64,000 nucleotides of DNA from Flavobacterium phragmitis (GTDB lineage: Bacteria; Bacteroidota; Bacteroidia; Flavobacteriales; Flavobacteriaceae). The position numbers and the translations under genes were made by a program. The stretch spans positions 124,001-188,000 of the forward strand of contig NZ_FOMH01000007.1 in assembly GCF_900112575.1 (NCBI RefSeq), given 5' to 3'. Below, piece after piece: positions 36,388 through 44,211 of the stretch. The notes under the pieces were generated by a model that made no database searches, was not told the DNA's origin, and was given only the letters and a program-made list of their open reading frames with translations. How positions within the stretch are numbered: position 1 is the stretch's first letter; each line of letters starts with the position of its first letter.

Positions 36388-36519
36388 TTGTCATTTCGAC
36401 CGAAGGGAGAAATCACACACGAAACTCCGCATGGAAAATCGCCAATCTTTGTCGAGTCACTAGTGTGATTTGCTTCGCCTGTTCGCTATCGCTCGGGTCT
36501 TCCTTCGTCGAAATGACAA
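36388..36519. repeat. Dispersed palindromic repeat, copy C
   Basis: Outer ends tgtcatttcgac and gtcgaaatgaca are inverted, and inner arms (gagaaatcacac, ctagtgtgattt) also pair. The core actccgcatggaaaatcgcc is shared with copy B. The right arm has about 27 extra bases (gcttcgcctgttcgctatcg and following) relative to copy A. Confidence 0.85.
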
Positions 36520-36560
36520 GATTGTGTTGAAAAATTTTGATAGATGTCCATTTCAAACCA

Positions 36561-37010
36561 ATGAAAATAGAAAAAGCCAATATAACCGACAACGAAACTC
36601 TAACGGAAATAACCAAAAAATCAAAAGCTTATTGGGGATATTCTGAAGAACAAATTCGGAAGTGGGATAAAAATTTGACCATTTCGCAAGATTACATAAG
36701 ATTACATAACGTTTTTAAATTGGTTGATAATGATTTAATTATTGGTTATTATTCTTTTATTTTTGAAAATGACAAAACTGTAGAACTTGATAATTTATTT
36801 GTCTTGCCTGGATATATCGGAAAAGGATTTGGAAAATATTTGCTTCTAGATTTTTTAAACCGAATGAAAGGAATTGGAATCGAAAAAATAACGCTAGATT
36901 CAGAACCCAACGCTGCGGAATTTTATTCTAAAATGGGATTTGTAAAAGTTGGAGAATTTGAATCGTCAATAAAAAACCGTTTCATGCCAATTATGGAAGT
37001 GAAACTTTAA
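36561..37010 (+). CDS. GNAT-family N-acetyltransferase
   Basis: 150 residues from the ATG at 36561; the earlier TTG at 36537 seems less likely. Motif A is LFVLPGYIGKGFGKYLLLDFL, motif B is NAAEFYSKMGFVKVGEFES. Not closely related to the neighbouring acetyltransferase. Substrate unknown. The membrane-protein gene begins 2 nt after its stop codon. Confidence 0.9.
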   Translation: MKIEKANITDNETLTEITKKSKAYWGYSEEQIRKWDKNLTISQDYIRLHNVFKLVDNDLIIGYYSFIFENDKTVELDNLFVLPGYIGKGFGKYLLLDFLNRMKGIGIEKITLDSEPNAAEFYSKMGFVKVGEFESSIKNRFMPIMEVKL

Positions 37011-37012
37011 AA

Positions 37013-37573
37013 ATGAACGGAATTAAAATTATGAATACAAAACAACGCTGCCTGATTGGATTAGTATTTTTTCTAATCAGTTATTTATTCTTTTCTAAAC
37101 TGTTACCAAATGTAAGCGAATCGGTAGATTTTGCGCATTGGTTTAATTTAATTGGCGCTTGTTTTTTATTGTCTTTTAATGATGCATTTCCAAAAACAAA
37201 GATTAATAAAGTGGGTTCAGTTTTAACAGCTTTAGGTGTTGTTGCTCATATCGGACTTTGTACAATCGATTTTATAATGTCGAGTTACGGAAATAACGAA
37301 ATCGAAAAAGCGGAACTAAGCCAACATATCAGTAATTCGCCATTGCTTTTTTATCCATTTATAGCTGTTGGGCCTTCTTTGCTTTTTCTTGGTTTGGCGC
37401 TTCATGCCTTTACTTTTATAAAAACCGAAACTGTAAAATCTTTAATGGTAATAATTGGTGCGGTTGCTGTTGGAGTTGCCTTTTTTGCTTTGAAAAATGG
37501 TGTTTTGATGGTTTTAAGTTGTGCGTTTTTTGTTTTAGGGTTGGGATTGTTGCTGTATAAAAGAGGAATTTAG
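37013..37573 (+). CDS. Integral membrane protein of unknown function
   Basis: 186 residues with about five membrane spans (near residues 12-28, 42-56, 66-88, 112-135, 140-180). The ATG at 37013 and the one at 37031 are both possible starts. No family recognised. Coupled to the upstream acetyltransferase gene by a 2-nt gap. Confidence 0.75.
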   Translation: MNGIKIMNTKQRCLIGLVFFLISYLFFSKLLPNVSESVDFAHWFNLIGACFLLSFNDAFPKTKINKVGSVLTALGVVAHIGLCTIDFIMSSYGNNEIEKAELSQHISNSPLLFYPFIAVGPSLLFLGLALHAFTFIKTETVKSLMVIIGAVAVGVAFFALKNGVLMVLSCAFFVLGLGLLLYKRGI

Positions 37574-37637
37574 AAGCCATTAATTTACTAATAGCAACAT
37601 TTAAATTAAATTTTTGAAAAAGATTTTTACTGCAATC

Positions 37638-37739
37638 TTGTCATCCTGAGGAACGAAGAATCACACTAGAGATTCCGCATGTAAAATCGCCAATCTTTGT
37701 CGAGTTTCGAGTGTGGTTCTTCGTTCCTCATAATGACAA
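37638..37739. repeat. Dispersed palindromic repeat, copy B
   Basis: Arms ttgtcatcctgaggaacgaag and the matching right arm from gtgtggttcttcgttcctca to gacaa pair with few mismatches. The core reads ccgcatgtaaaatcgccaat. It fills much of the 353-bp gene-free gap 37574-37926. Confidence 0.85.
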
Positions 37740-37796
37740 ACTATTAGTGTATAAAAAAAGAAGGGATTTTGCTTCAGCTTTTTGTTTGGAATTTAG

Positions 37797-37814
37797 TCCC
37801 GATAGCTATCGGGA
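37797..37814. repeat. 18-bp perfect palindrome
   Basis: tcccgatagctatcggga. I recall this sequence as frequent in Bacteroidota gaps. The rest of the gap up to 37926 shows nothing else. Confidence 0.7.
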
Positions 37815-37926
37815 TCAAATATTGGAATTTAATCGCCCAATTAATTAATTTCCAGAAATATCTGTAGAAATACTAAATTTGGATATTTAGGTTTTTGAAA
37901 TCTTAACTTAACAGAATCAATTGAAT

Positions 37927-38661
37927 ATGGGAACAAAAAAAGGGAAGCTGAATAGAATTTTGAAGACAGTATGGATCTTAGGAGGTTTGTTATTTACAAT
38001 TTGGCTGTTTTATTCCTATGAATCGGATGGTGTCGATAAGTCTTTTTTAGAAAGTAACAATTCGGTGAAAGTAGAAAATGCTTCCGATTATTATTTATTT
38101 GAGCCTAAAAAAGAATTTAAAAACGTTGTAATCTTTTATCCTGGAGCAATGGTGGAAACAGAAGCTTATGTGCCGCTGTGTCGCAGATTGGCGGATCAAA
38201 ATATAAAGGTTTATTTGATAAAAATGCCTTGGCGACTTGCGTCAAAAGGATATAACAAACCTAAAGATTTATACCTTTTTGAAGATGCTTCAAAAAACTA
38301 CATTCTGACAGGACATTCTCAGGGAGGAAAAATGGCAGCGCAGTTTGTATATGAAAACCCTAAACTAATTGATAAGTTGATATTAATAGGAACTTCGCAT
38401 CCCAGAGATATTTCTCTTGCAGCAATTGAGATTCCAGTTTTGAAAATTTACGGTTCAAAAGACGGTGTTGCAGGCGAAGGATCTATTATGCAAAACAAAT
38501 CGAAATTACCTCAAGCAACAAAATTTGTAAGGATAGAAGGAGCAAACCATTGCCAGTTTGGTTATTATGGATTTCAGTTGGGAGACGATAAAGCCGATAT
38601 CAGTAGGGAACAACAGCAGAAAGAAACTTTGGATGCAATGGTTTCTTTTATACAAGAATGA
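37927..38661 (+). CDS. Membrane-anchored alpha/beta hydrolase
   Basis: 244 residues from the ATG at 37927. One N-terminal membrane anchor (TVWILGGLLFTIWLFYSY) precedes an alpha/beta-hydrolase domain of the Abhydrolase_5 type: VVIFYPGAMVETEAYVPL, nucleophile GHSQGG (Ser131), acid in KIYGSKDGVAG and His in GANHCQFGYYG. The catalytic domain should face the periplasm. Substrate unknown. Stands alone between two palindromic repeats. Confidence 0.85.
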   Translation: MGTKKGKLNRILKTVWILGGLLFTIWLFYSYESDGVDKSFLESNNSVKVENASDYYLFEPKKEFKNVVIFYPGAMVETEAYVPLCRRLADQNIKVYLIKMPWRLASKGYNKPKDLYLFEDASKNYILTGHSQGGKMAAQFVYENPKLIDKLILIGTSHPRDISLAAIEIPVLKIYGSKDGVAGEGSIMQNKSKLPQATKFVRIEGANHCQFGYYGFQLGDDKADISREQQQKETLDAMVSFIQE

Positions 38662-38734
38662 TTTTTTCTGGTTAGAAAATTAGTCAATGAGATAATTAGT
38701 CAATTTGATAATTAGGAAATTCTTTTTACTCAAT

Positions 38735-38842
38735 TTTGTCATTTCGACTGAAAGGAGAAATCACACTAGAAACTCTACAAAGATTGGCGATTTTGCATGT
38801 CGAATTACTAGTGTGATTTCTCCTTTCAGTCGAAATGACAAA
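38735..38842. repeat. Dispersed palindromic repeat, copy A, 35-bp perfect arms
   Basis: Arms at 38735-38769 and 38808-38842 are perfect complements over 35 bp, with a 38-nt loop. The arm starts tttgtcatttcgactgaaag. The loop holds the family core in the opposite orientation to copies B and C (attggcgattttgcatg). Confidence 0.92.
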
Positions 38843-38848
38843 CTATGT

Positions 38849-38880
38849 AAAAAAAACCAAAGCGAAAGCTTTGGTTTTTT
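38849..38880 (+). terminator. Terminator downstream of repeat A
   Basis: 13-bp arms aaaaaaccaaagc / gctttggtttttt with a GAAA tetraloop. Works for the hydrolase gene (+) and could also serve the minus-strand HMG-CoA synthase gene. Confidence 0.85.
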
Positions 38881-38914
38881 AATGGAATTTGGAATTTAAA
38901 AATTTTGGAATTTC

Positions 38915-40276
38915 TTAATCAACCCATTTATAATAACGAGCTCCAATTAAAACAGGAATTTCTTTTTCGATTCGGTCTAAAACCCATTCGTTTTTCGGTG
39001 TTCTTATGCTTTGTTTTTGTTCTTTTTTATGAAGACTTTCGTAAGTATTGAAATCAATCTCTATGCTTTCGGCTAGATTTTCGAAAAGTTTTACATTCTC
39101 TAAAGCCGATTTCCATTCTGGCTGAATCGTTCCTTCAAAAACTTTTGATTTCGATCCGCTTCCGTATGCTAAGAAACCGAATTTAGTTCCTGAAACTTCT
39201 TTTTTAGTGTCATAAAAATGAGCCAAAGTCGATAACAATCCCATGAAAATGGAACCAGTGTATAGGTTTCCGATTAAAGAAGAAGCCAATTCTGCAGGTT
39301 GTAATTTCTCGGTAACAAAACTTCTGTAATCATCCGATTTTGCCACTTCTTTAATTTTTGTCTGATAATCTGCAGGTGCAATAGCATCGGCAATAATTTT
39401 TTCGGCACTGTCTAAAGCGTAGATTTCAGACAACATTCTTCTTCCTTGGAAAGAATAGGGTAAATGCATTACGATGCTATGCCAGGTGTTGTATAAAGTT
39501 TCGGTTGTGTTTTTTAATTTTTTGAATGAAAAGTAGGCATTACGCGTACGATCCATATAACATTGGTTGGAATATTGTCCGTCAAAAACCGGCTGATCTT
39601 TGTGGATTTCGATTTCAGATTCTAAATTATCAAACCAAGAATCGTTGTTTGCGTTTTGAGTAATTTCTTCTTTAGAGATAGTTCTATACGGTTTAAAGAA
39701 ATCAAAAACACCTTTTGTACTAGTTGCCCAATTGTCATCAAAAGCAATAATTTTTGGGTTTGCAGAAATTAACATGGCAACAGCTCCTGCGCCTTGAGTG
39801 TATTCTCCGCCAGAATTCAAATCGTATTTTGCAAAATCAGAAGTAACTACAATTGCTTTTTTAGTGGGATTTAATTTTACGAAATCCAAACAGTTTTGCA
39901 TGGCATCAACTCCTCCAATACAAGCGAAAGTAAAGTCAACTACATCACATTCTGCTAATGAATCTTCGCCAAATTTTTGCTCCATTAAACTAATTAAATA
40001 AGAAGCAATTGGTTTCGAGCTGTCAATACCGCTTTCGGTACCAACATAGATTCGGCTGATTTCTTTTAAGTCAATTTTATTATCAATGATAAGCTTGGTT
40101 AAAGCATTTGCTCCAAAAACAACCGCGTCCTGATGAACATCTGGGAAAGTCATTTTCAATAAACCAAGACCTTTTTCTAGTTTTTCGGGTTCAATATTTC
40201 TGGCGATTGCCAAAGTTTTTATGGGTAAATGTATGTTTGCTACATCAAACGAAATAGCATCAATTCCTGTTTTCAT
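38915..40276 (-). CDS. Hydroxymethylglutaryl-CoA synthase
   Basis: 453 residues. Condenses acetyl-CoA and acetoacetyl-CoA to HMG-CoA in the mevalonate pathway, which flavobacteria use for isoprenoids. Catalytic residues fit the family: Glu81 (VGTESGID), Cys119 (DFTFACIGG) and His271 (MHLPYSFQGRRM). Other landmarks are FDFFKPYR and YTGSIFMGLLS. Length is between bacterial MvaS (about 390) and eukaryotic enzymes, usual for Bacteroidota. Single gene. Confidence 0.93.
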   Translation of the reverse strand: MKTGIDAISFDVANIHLPIKTLAIARNIEPEKLEKGLGLLKMTFPDVHQDAVVFGANALTKLIIDNKIDLKEISRIYVGTESGIDSSKPIASYLISLMEQKFGEDSLAECDVVDFTFACIGGVDAMQNCLDFVKLNPTKKAIVVTSDFAKYDLNSGGEYTQGAGAVAMLISANPKIIAFDDNWATSTKGVFDFFKPYRTISKEEITQNANNDSWFDNLESEIEIHKDQPVFDGQYSNQCYMDRTRNAYFSFKKLKNTTETLYNTWHSIVMHLPYSFQGRRMLSEIYALDSAEKIIADAIAPADYQTKIKEVAKSDDYRSFVTEKLQPAELASSLIGNLYTGSIFMGLLSTLAHFYDTKKEVSGTKFGFLAYGSGSKSKVFEGTIQPEWKSALENVKLFENLAESIEIDFNTYESLHKKEQKQSIRTPKNEWVLDRIEKEIPVLIGARYYKWVD

Positions 40277-40509
40277 TAGTAATTTTTTGAGCGGCTAAAG
40301 GTAAAACTATGTTGTGGAATGACAATTTTTTACTCAGATAAAATTTATTGGTGATCACACTTTTAAAGAAAACAAATCAAAACTTTGAATAAAATAACAA
40401 TATGATAAATTTTTGGTAATCTACTTAGGGTTGAATTTCTTTTTAAAATTTTAAAAACAGTGATTTGAGGTTTTCTATAATGAATTATTTTTTATCAACT
40501 TCAACTCTG

Positions 40510-40525
40510 TACGTAAAAATACGTA
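40510..40525. promoter_or_regulatory. TACGTA-N4-TACGTA inverted repeat upstream of sdhC
   Basis: Two tacgta half-sites separated by aaaa, 44 bp upstream of the sdh TTG box, within the 355-bp gap between two divergent genes. A candidate operator; the protein that would bind is not known. The rest of the gap holds only the sdh promoter. Confidence 0.5.
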
Positions 40526-40568
40526 GGGAAGGGCTATTTTAAAATCATTATAAATAACAACGAAATGG

Positions 40569-40599
40569 TTGTAGTTCTTTTGTAATTGAGTTATTTTTG
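40569..40599 (+). promoter_or_regulatory. Promoter of sdhCAB
   Basis: TTG at 40569-40571, 20-nt spacer, tatttttg at 40592-40599, matching TAnnTTTG. Start codon 33 nt downstream. Confidence 0.7.
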
Positions 40600-40631
40600 T
40601 CTAATTTTTTAAAACAAACTACTTAACACTT

Positions 40632-41297
40632 ATGGCACAATCTGCACAGTTGAATGCTTCCATCTTAAAGAAAGTAGCAATGGCTCTTTCGGGAATATTC
40701 TTAATCACGTTTTTAGCGCTGCATGTTACCTTAAATTTTATTTCCGTTCTTAGTGAAGACGCTTTCAATGAAGCTTCTCACTTTATGGGATACAATCCGC
40801 TGATTCAGTATGTAATGCAGCCAGTTTTGGCATTTGGAGTAATTTTCCACTTTGTAATGGGATTTGTACTTACAGCACAAAACAGCGCAGCAAGACCAAT
40901 TGCATACGCTAAATACAACGGAGCTGCAAACGCTTCTTGGAGTTCTAGAAATATGATTATTTCTGGATTGGTTATTTTGGCTTTCTTAGGATTGCACTTT
41001 TATGATTTCTGGTTTCCTGAAGTTAGCTACAAATATATAGCGGGTACAGCACCAGATGCTACAAGGTATTATGGAGAGTTAGTTCACAAATTTCACAGCC
41101 CGGTTCGTACAGGATTATACTGCGTTTCTTTTATCCTTTTAGGATTTCACTTATGGCACGGGTTTGCATCTTCTCTTCAATCTGTAGGGATGCACAACAA
41201 ATACTCTAGATTTTTGGCGAAAGTAGGTTACTGGTTTGCGGTTGTAGTTCCGGCAGCTTTCGTAATTATCGCTTTATTTCATCATTTCAAACAATAA
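40632..41297 (+). CDS. sdhC: Succinate dehydrogenase cytochrome b subunit
   Basis: 221 residues, five membrane spans, of the B-type di-haem family (one anchor protein, as in Wolinella fumarate reductase). Candidate haem ligands are the His in LITFLALHVTLNF, VIFHFVMGF, LGLHFYDF, ELVHKFHSP and LLGFHLWHGF. Passes electrons from SdhB to menaquinone. First gene of the sdhCAB operon, 15 nt before sdhA. Confidence 0.93.
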   Translation: MAQSAQLNASILKKVAMALSGIFLITFLALHVTLNFISVLSEDAFNEASHFMGYNPLIQYVMQPVLAFGVIFHFVMGFVLTAQNSAARPIAYAKYNGAANASWSSRNMIISGLVILAFLGLHFYDFWFPEVSYKYIAGTAPDATRYYGELVHKFHSPVRTGLYCVSFILLGFHLWHGFASSLQSVGMHNKYSRFLAKVGYWFAVVVPAAFVIIALFHHFKQ

Positions 41298-41312
41298 TTA
41301 ATATCAATTATA

Positions 41313-43313
41313 ATGGCATTAGATTCAAAAATTCCAAATGGTCCTATAGCGGACAAATGGACAAATTATAAAGATCATATTAATTTAGTAAACCCTGCTA
41401 ATAAACGTAATCTTGATATTATCGTTGTTGGTACAGGTTTAGCTGGAGGTTCGGCTGCGGCTACTTTGGCTGAGTTAGGATATAACGTAAAAGCATTCTG
41501 CTTCCAAGATTCTCCACGTCGTGCGCACTCTATCGCTGCACAAGGAGGTATCAACGCGGCAAAAAACTATAAAGGTGACGGTGACTCTGTTTACAGATTG
41601 TTTTATGATACTGTAAAAGGAGGTGACTACCGTGCTCGTGAGGCAAACGTTTATCGTTTGGCTGAAGTTTCTGCTAACATTATTGACCAATGTGTGGCTC
41701 AAGGGGTGCCATTGGCTCGTGAATATGGTGGACTTTTAGATAACCGTTCTTTTGGAGGAACTTTGGTTTCTCGTACATTCTACGCACAAGGACAAACTGG
41801 ACAACAATTATTGTTAGGAGCTTATTCTGCAATGAACCGTCAGATTGGTCGTGGAAAAATTAAAATGTACAACCGTCACGAAATGCTTGACATTGTAATC
41901 GTTGATGGAAAAGCGAGAGGAATTATCGCTCGTGACTTAATTACGGGAAAAATAGAAAGACATTCTGCTCATGCGGTAGTAGTTGGTTCTGGAGGATACG
42001 GAAACGTATTTTTCCTTTCTACAAATGCTATGGGAAGTAACGCAACAGCAGCTTGGAAAATTCATAAAAAAGGAGCGTTTTTCGCAAATCCTTGTTACAC
42101 GCAAATTCACCCAACCTGTATTCCGGTTTCAGGAGATCACCAGTCAAAATTGACTTTGATGTCTGAATCTTTGCGTAATGACGGTCGTATTTGGGTACCT
42201 AAAAAATTAGAAGATGCTCAGGCAATCCGTGAAGGAAAGAAAAAAGCAATTGATTTATCTGAAGACGAAAGAGATTATTTCTTAGAAAGAAGATATCCTG
42301 CTTTTGGTAACTTAGTTCCTCGTGACGTTGCGTCTCGTGCAGCTAAAGAAAGATGTGATGCTGGTTTTGGAGTTAACAAAACTGGAGAAGCAGTTTATTT
42401 AGATTTCGCTGCTGCTATCGAACGTTACGGAAAAGAAGCTGCTCACGTAAAAGGTTTGAATGAAAACGACAAAGCTTTAGTTACTAAATTAGGAACTGAT
42501 ATCGTGAAAAGTAAATACGGAAACTTATTCCAAATGTACTTGAAAATTGTTGACGAAGATCCTTATGTAACACCAATGATGATTTACCCAGCGGTTCACT
42601 ACACAATGGGTGGAACTTGGGTTGATTATAACTTAATGACTACAATTCCTGGATGTTTCTCAATTGGAGAATCTAACTTCTCTGACCACGGAGCAAACAG
42701 ACTTGGAGCTTCTGCTTTGATGCAAGGTTTAGCTGATGGATATTTTGTACTTCCTTATACTATCGGAGATTATTTAGCTCCAGATATTAAAATGGGACCA
42801 ATTTCTACAGACTTGCCAGAATTCGTTGAAGCTGAGAAAGCAGTTGTAGATCAAATCAATAAATTTATCAACAACAACGGTAAACATTCTGTAGATTATT
42901 TCCATAAAAAATTAGGAAAAATTATGTGGAATAAAGTTGGTATGGCTCGTAATGCTAAAGGTTTGACTGAGGCTATCGAAGAAATTGCTGCTTTACGTGA
43001 AGAGTTTTATAAAGATGTAAAAGTTCCAGGAAGCGCTTACGAATTTAATCAGGAATTGGAAAAAGCGACTCGTGTTGCCGATTTCTTAGAATTAGGAGAA
43101 TTGTTCGCAAAAGATGCTTTACACCGTAATGAATCTTGTGGAGGTCACTTCCGTGAGGAATATCAAACAGAAGAAGGAGAAGCACTTCGTGACGACGAAA
43201 ACTTTGCATACGTTGCAGCTTGGGAATACAAAGGAAAACCAAGTGATGCAGTATTACACAAAGAACCTCTTAATTACGAAAACATTAAATTAGTTCAAAG
43301 AAGTTATAAATAA
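41313..43313 (+). CDS. sdhA: Succinate dehydrogenase/fumarate reductase flavoprotein subunit
   Basis: 666 residues. FAD-binding N-terminus [23 protein letters not shown] and the covalent-FAD His in [16 protein letters not shown]. Active-site and substrate motifs: [18 protein letters not shown], the capping region [14 protein letters not shown] and [14 protein letters not shown]. The C-terminus carries [19 protein letters not shown]. Length and layout are those of the B-type complex II. It interconverts succinate and fumarate at the cytoplasmic face. Confidence 0.96.
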   Translation: MALDSKIPNGPIADKWTNYKDHINLVNPANKRNLDIIVVGTGLAGGSAAATLAELGYNVKAFCFQDSPRRAHSIAAQGGINAAKNYKGDGDSVYRLFYDTVKGGDYRAREANVYRLAEVSANIIDQCVAQGVPLAREYGGLLDNRSFGGTLVSRTFYAQGQTGQQLLLGAYSAMNRQIGRGKIKMYNRHEMLDIVIVDGKARGIIARDLITGKIERHSAHAVVVGSGGYGNVFFLSTNAMGSNATAAWKIHKKGAFFANPCYTQIHPTCIPVSGDHQSKLTLMSESLRNDGRIWVPKKLEDAQAIREGKKKAIDLSEDERDYFLERRYPAFGNLVPRDVASRAAKERCDAGFGVNKTGEAVYLDFAAAIERYGKEAAHVKGLNENDKALVTKLGTDIVKSKYGNLFQMYLKIVDEDPYVTPMMIYPAVHYTMGGTWVDYNLMTTIPGCFSIGESNFSDHGANRLGASALMQGLADGYFVLPYTIGDYLAPDIKMGPISTDLPEFVEAEKAVVDQINKFINNNGKHSVDYFHKKLGKIMWNKVGMARNAKGLTEAIEEIAALREEFYKDVKVPGSAYEFNQELEKATRVADFLELGELFAKDALHRNESCGGHFREEYQTEEGEALRDDENFAYVAAWEYKGKPSDAVLHKEPLNYENIKLVQRSYK

Positions 43314-43331
43314 GAATTTGGTCGAAAGCCC

Positions 43332-43394
43332 AAAGTCTTAAAGTCAAAAGGCAATATGTGCCAAGCGACTTTCGACTTTCGACTTTATGACTTT
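43332..43394 (+). repeat. Hairpin with GACTTT repeats inside the sdh operon
   Basis: Arms 43332-43350 and 43376-43394 pair at 17 of 19 positions. The right arm is made of four gacttt units, the first three at 7-bp period. It fills most of the 95-bp sdhA-sdhB gap and may tune the mRNA stability or expression of sdhB. Confidence 0.65.
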
Positions 43395-43408
43395 CAAACG
43401 AAAAAGGT

Positions 43409-44155
43409 ATGAAACTTACATTAAAAATATGGCGTCAAAAAAACGCTCAAGATAAAGGAGGGATTGTAGAATATCCTATCGATGGAATCGAACCAGACAT
43501 GTCTTTCCTTGAAATGTTAGATGTTCTTAACGAAGGTTTAATCAACAAAGGAGAAGAGCCTGTAGCATTTGATCACGATTGTCGTGAGGGAATCTGCGGA
43601 ATGTGTTCTTTATTCATCAACGGTGAAGCGCACGGACCAGACAGAGGTGTTACAACTTGCCAGTTACACATGCGTATGTTCAAAGATGGTGACACGATTT
43701 TTATTGAGCCATTTAGAGCAAAAGCTTTCCCAGTAATTAAAGATTTAGTGGTTGACAGAAGTTCTTTTGACAGAATTCAGCACGCAGGAGGATTTATCTC
43801 TGTAAATACTTCAGGAAATACAATTGATGCGAATACTATTCCAATCAACAAAGACGACGCAGATAAATCATTTGATGCAGCTGCTTGTATTGGTTGTGGA
43901 GCTTGTGTTGCAACTTGTAAAAACTCTTCAGCAATGTTATTCGTTTCTGCAAAAGTTTCTCAATATGCATTATTGCCTCAAGGTAAAGTTGAAGCAGTTG
44001 ACCGTGTATTAAACATGGTTCACCAAATGGATTTAGAAGGTTTCGGTAACTGTACCAATACAGGAGCTTGTGAAATCGAATGTCCAAAAGGAATTTCACT
44101 TGAGAATATTGCACGTATGAACCGTGAGTATTTAGCAGCAAGTTTAAAAGGTTAA
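43409..44155 (+). CDS. sdhB: Succinate dehydrogenase iron-sulfur subunit
   Basis: 248 residues. N-terminal ferredoxin fold with the [2Fe-2S] cysteines (CREGICGMC...TTCQL). The C-terminal domain has the [4Fe-4S] and [3Fe-4S] sites ([28 protein letters not shown]). Carries electrons from SdhA to SdhC. Third gene of the operon, followed by a bidirectional terminator. Confidence 0.96.
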   Translation: MKLTLKIWRQKNAQDKGGIVEYPIDGIEPDMSFLEMLDVLNEGLINKGEEPVAFDHDCREGICGMCSLFINGEAHGPDRGVTTCQLHMRMFKDGDTIFIEPFRAKAFPVIKDLVVDRSSFDRIQHAGGFISVNTSGNTIDANTIPINKDDADKSFDAAACIGCGACVATCKNSSAMLFVSAKVSQYALLPQGKVEAVDRVLNMVHQMDLEGFGNCTNTGACEIECPKGISLENIARMNREYLAASLKG

Positions 44156-44176
44156 TTAAAACCGATTGATATATTT

Positions 44177-44207
44177 AAAAAACGCTTCCAATATCGGAAG
44201 CGTTTTT
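44177..44207. terminator. Bidirectional terminator between sdhB and the GH20 gene
   Basis: 12-bp arms aaaaacgcttcc / ggaagcgttttt with a 6-nt loop, between convergent genes. Confidence 0.9.
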
Positions 44208-44211
44208 GTTT

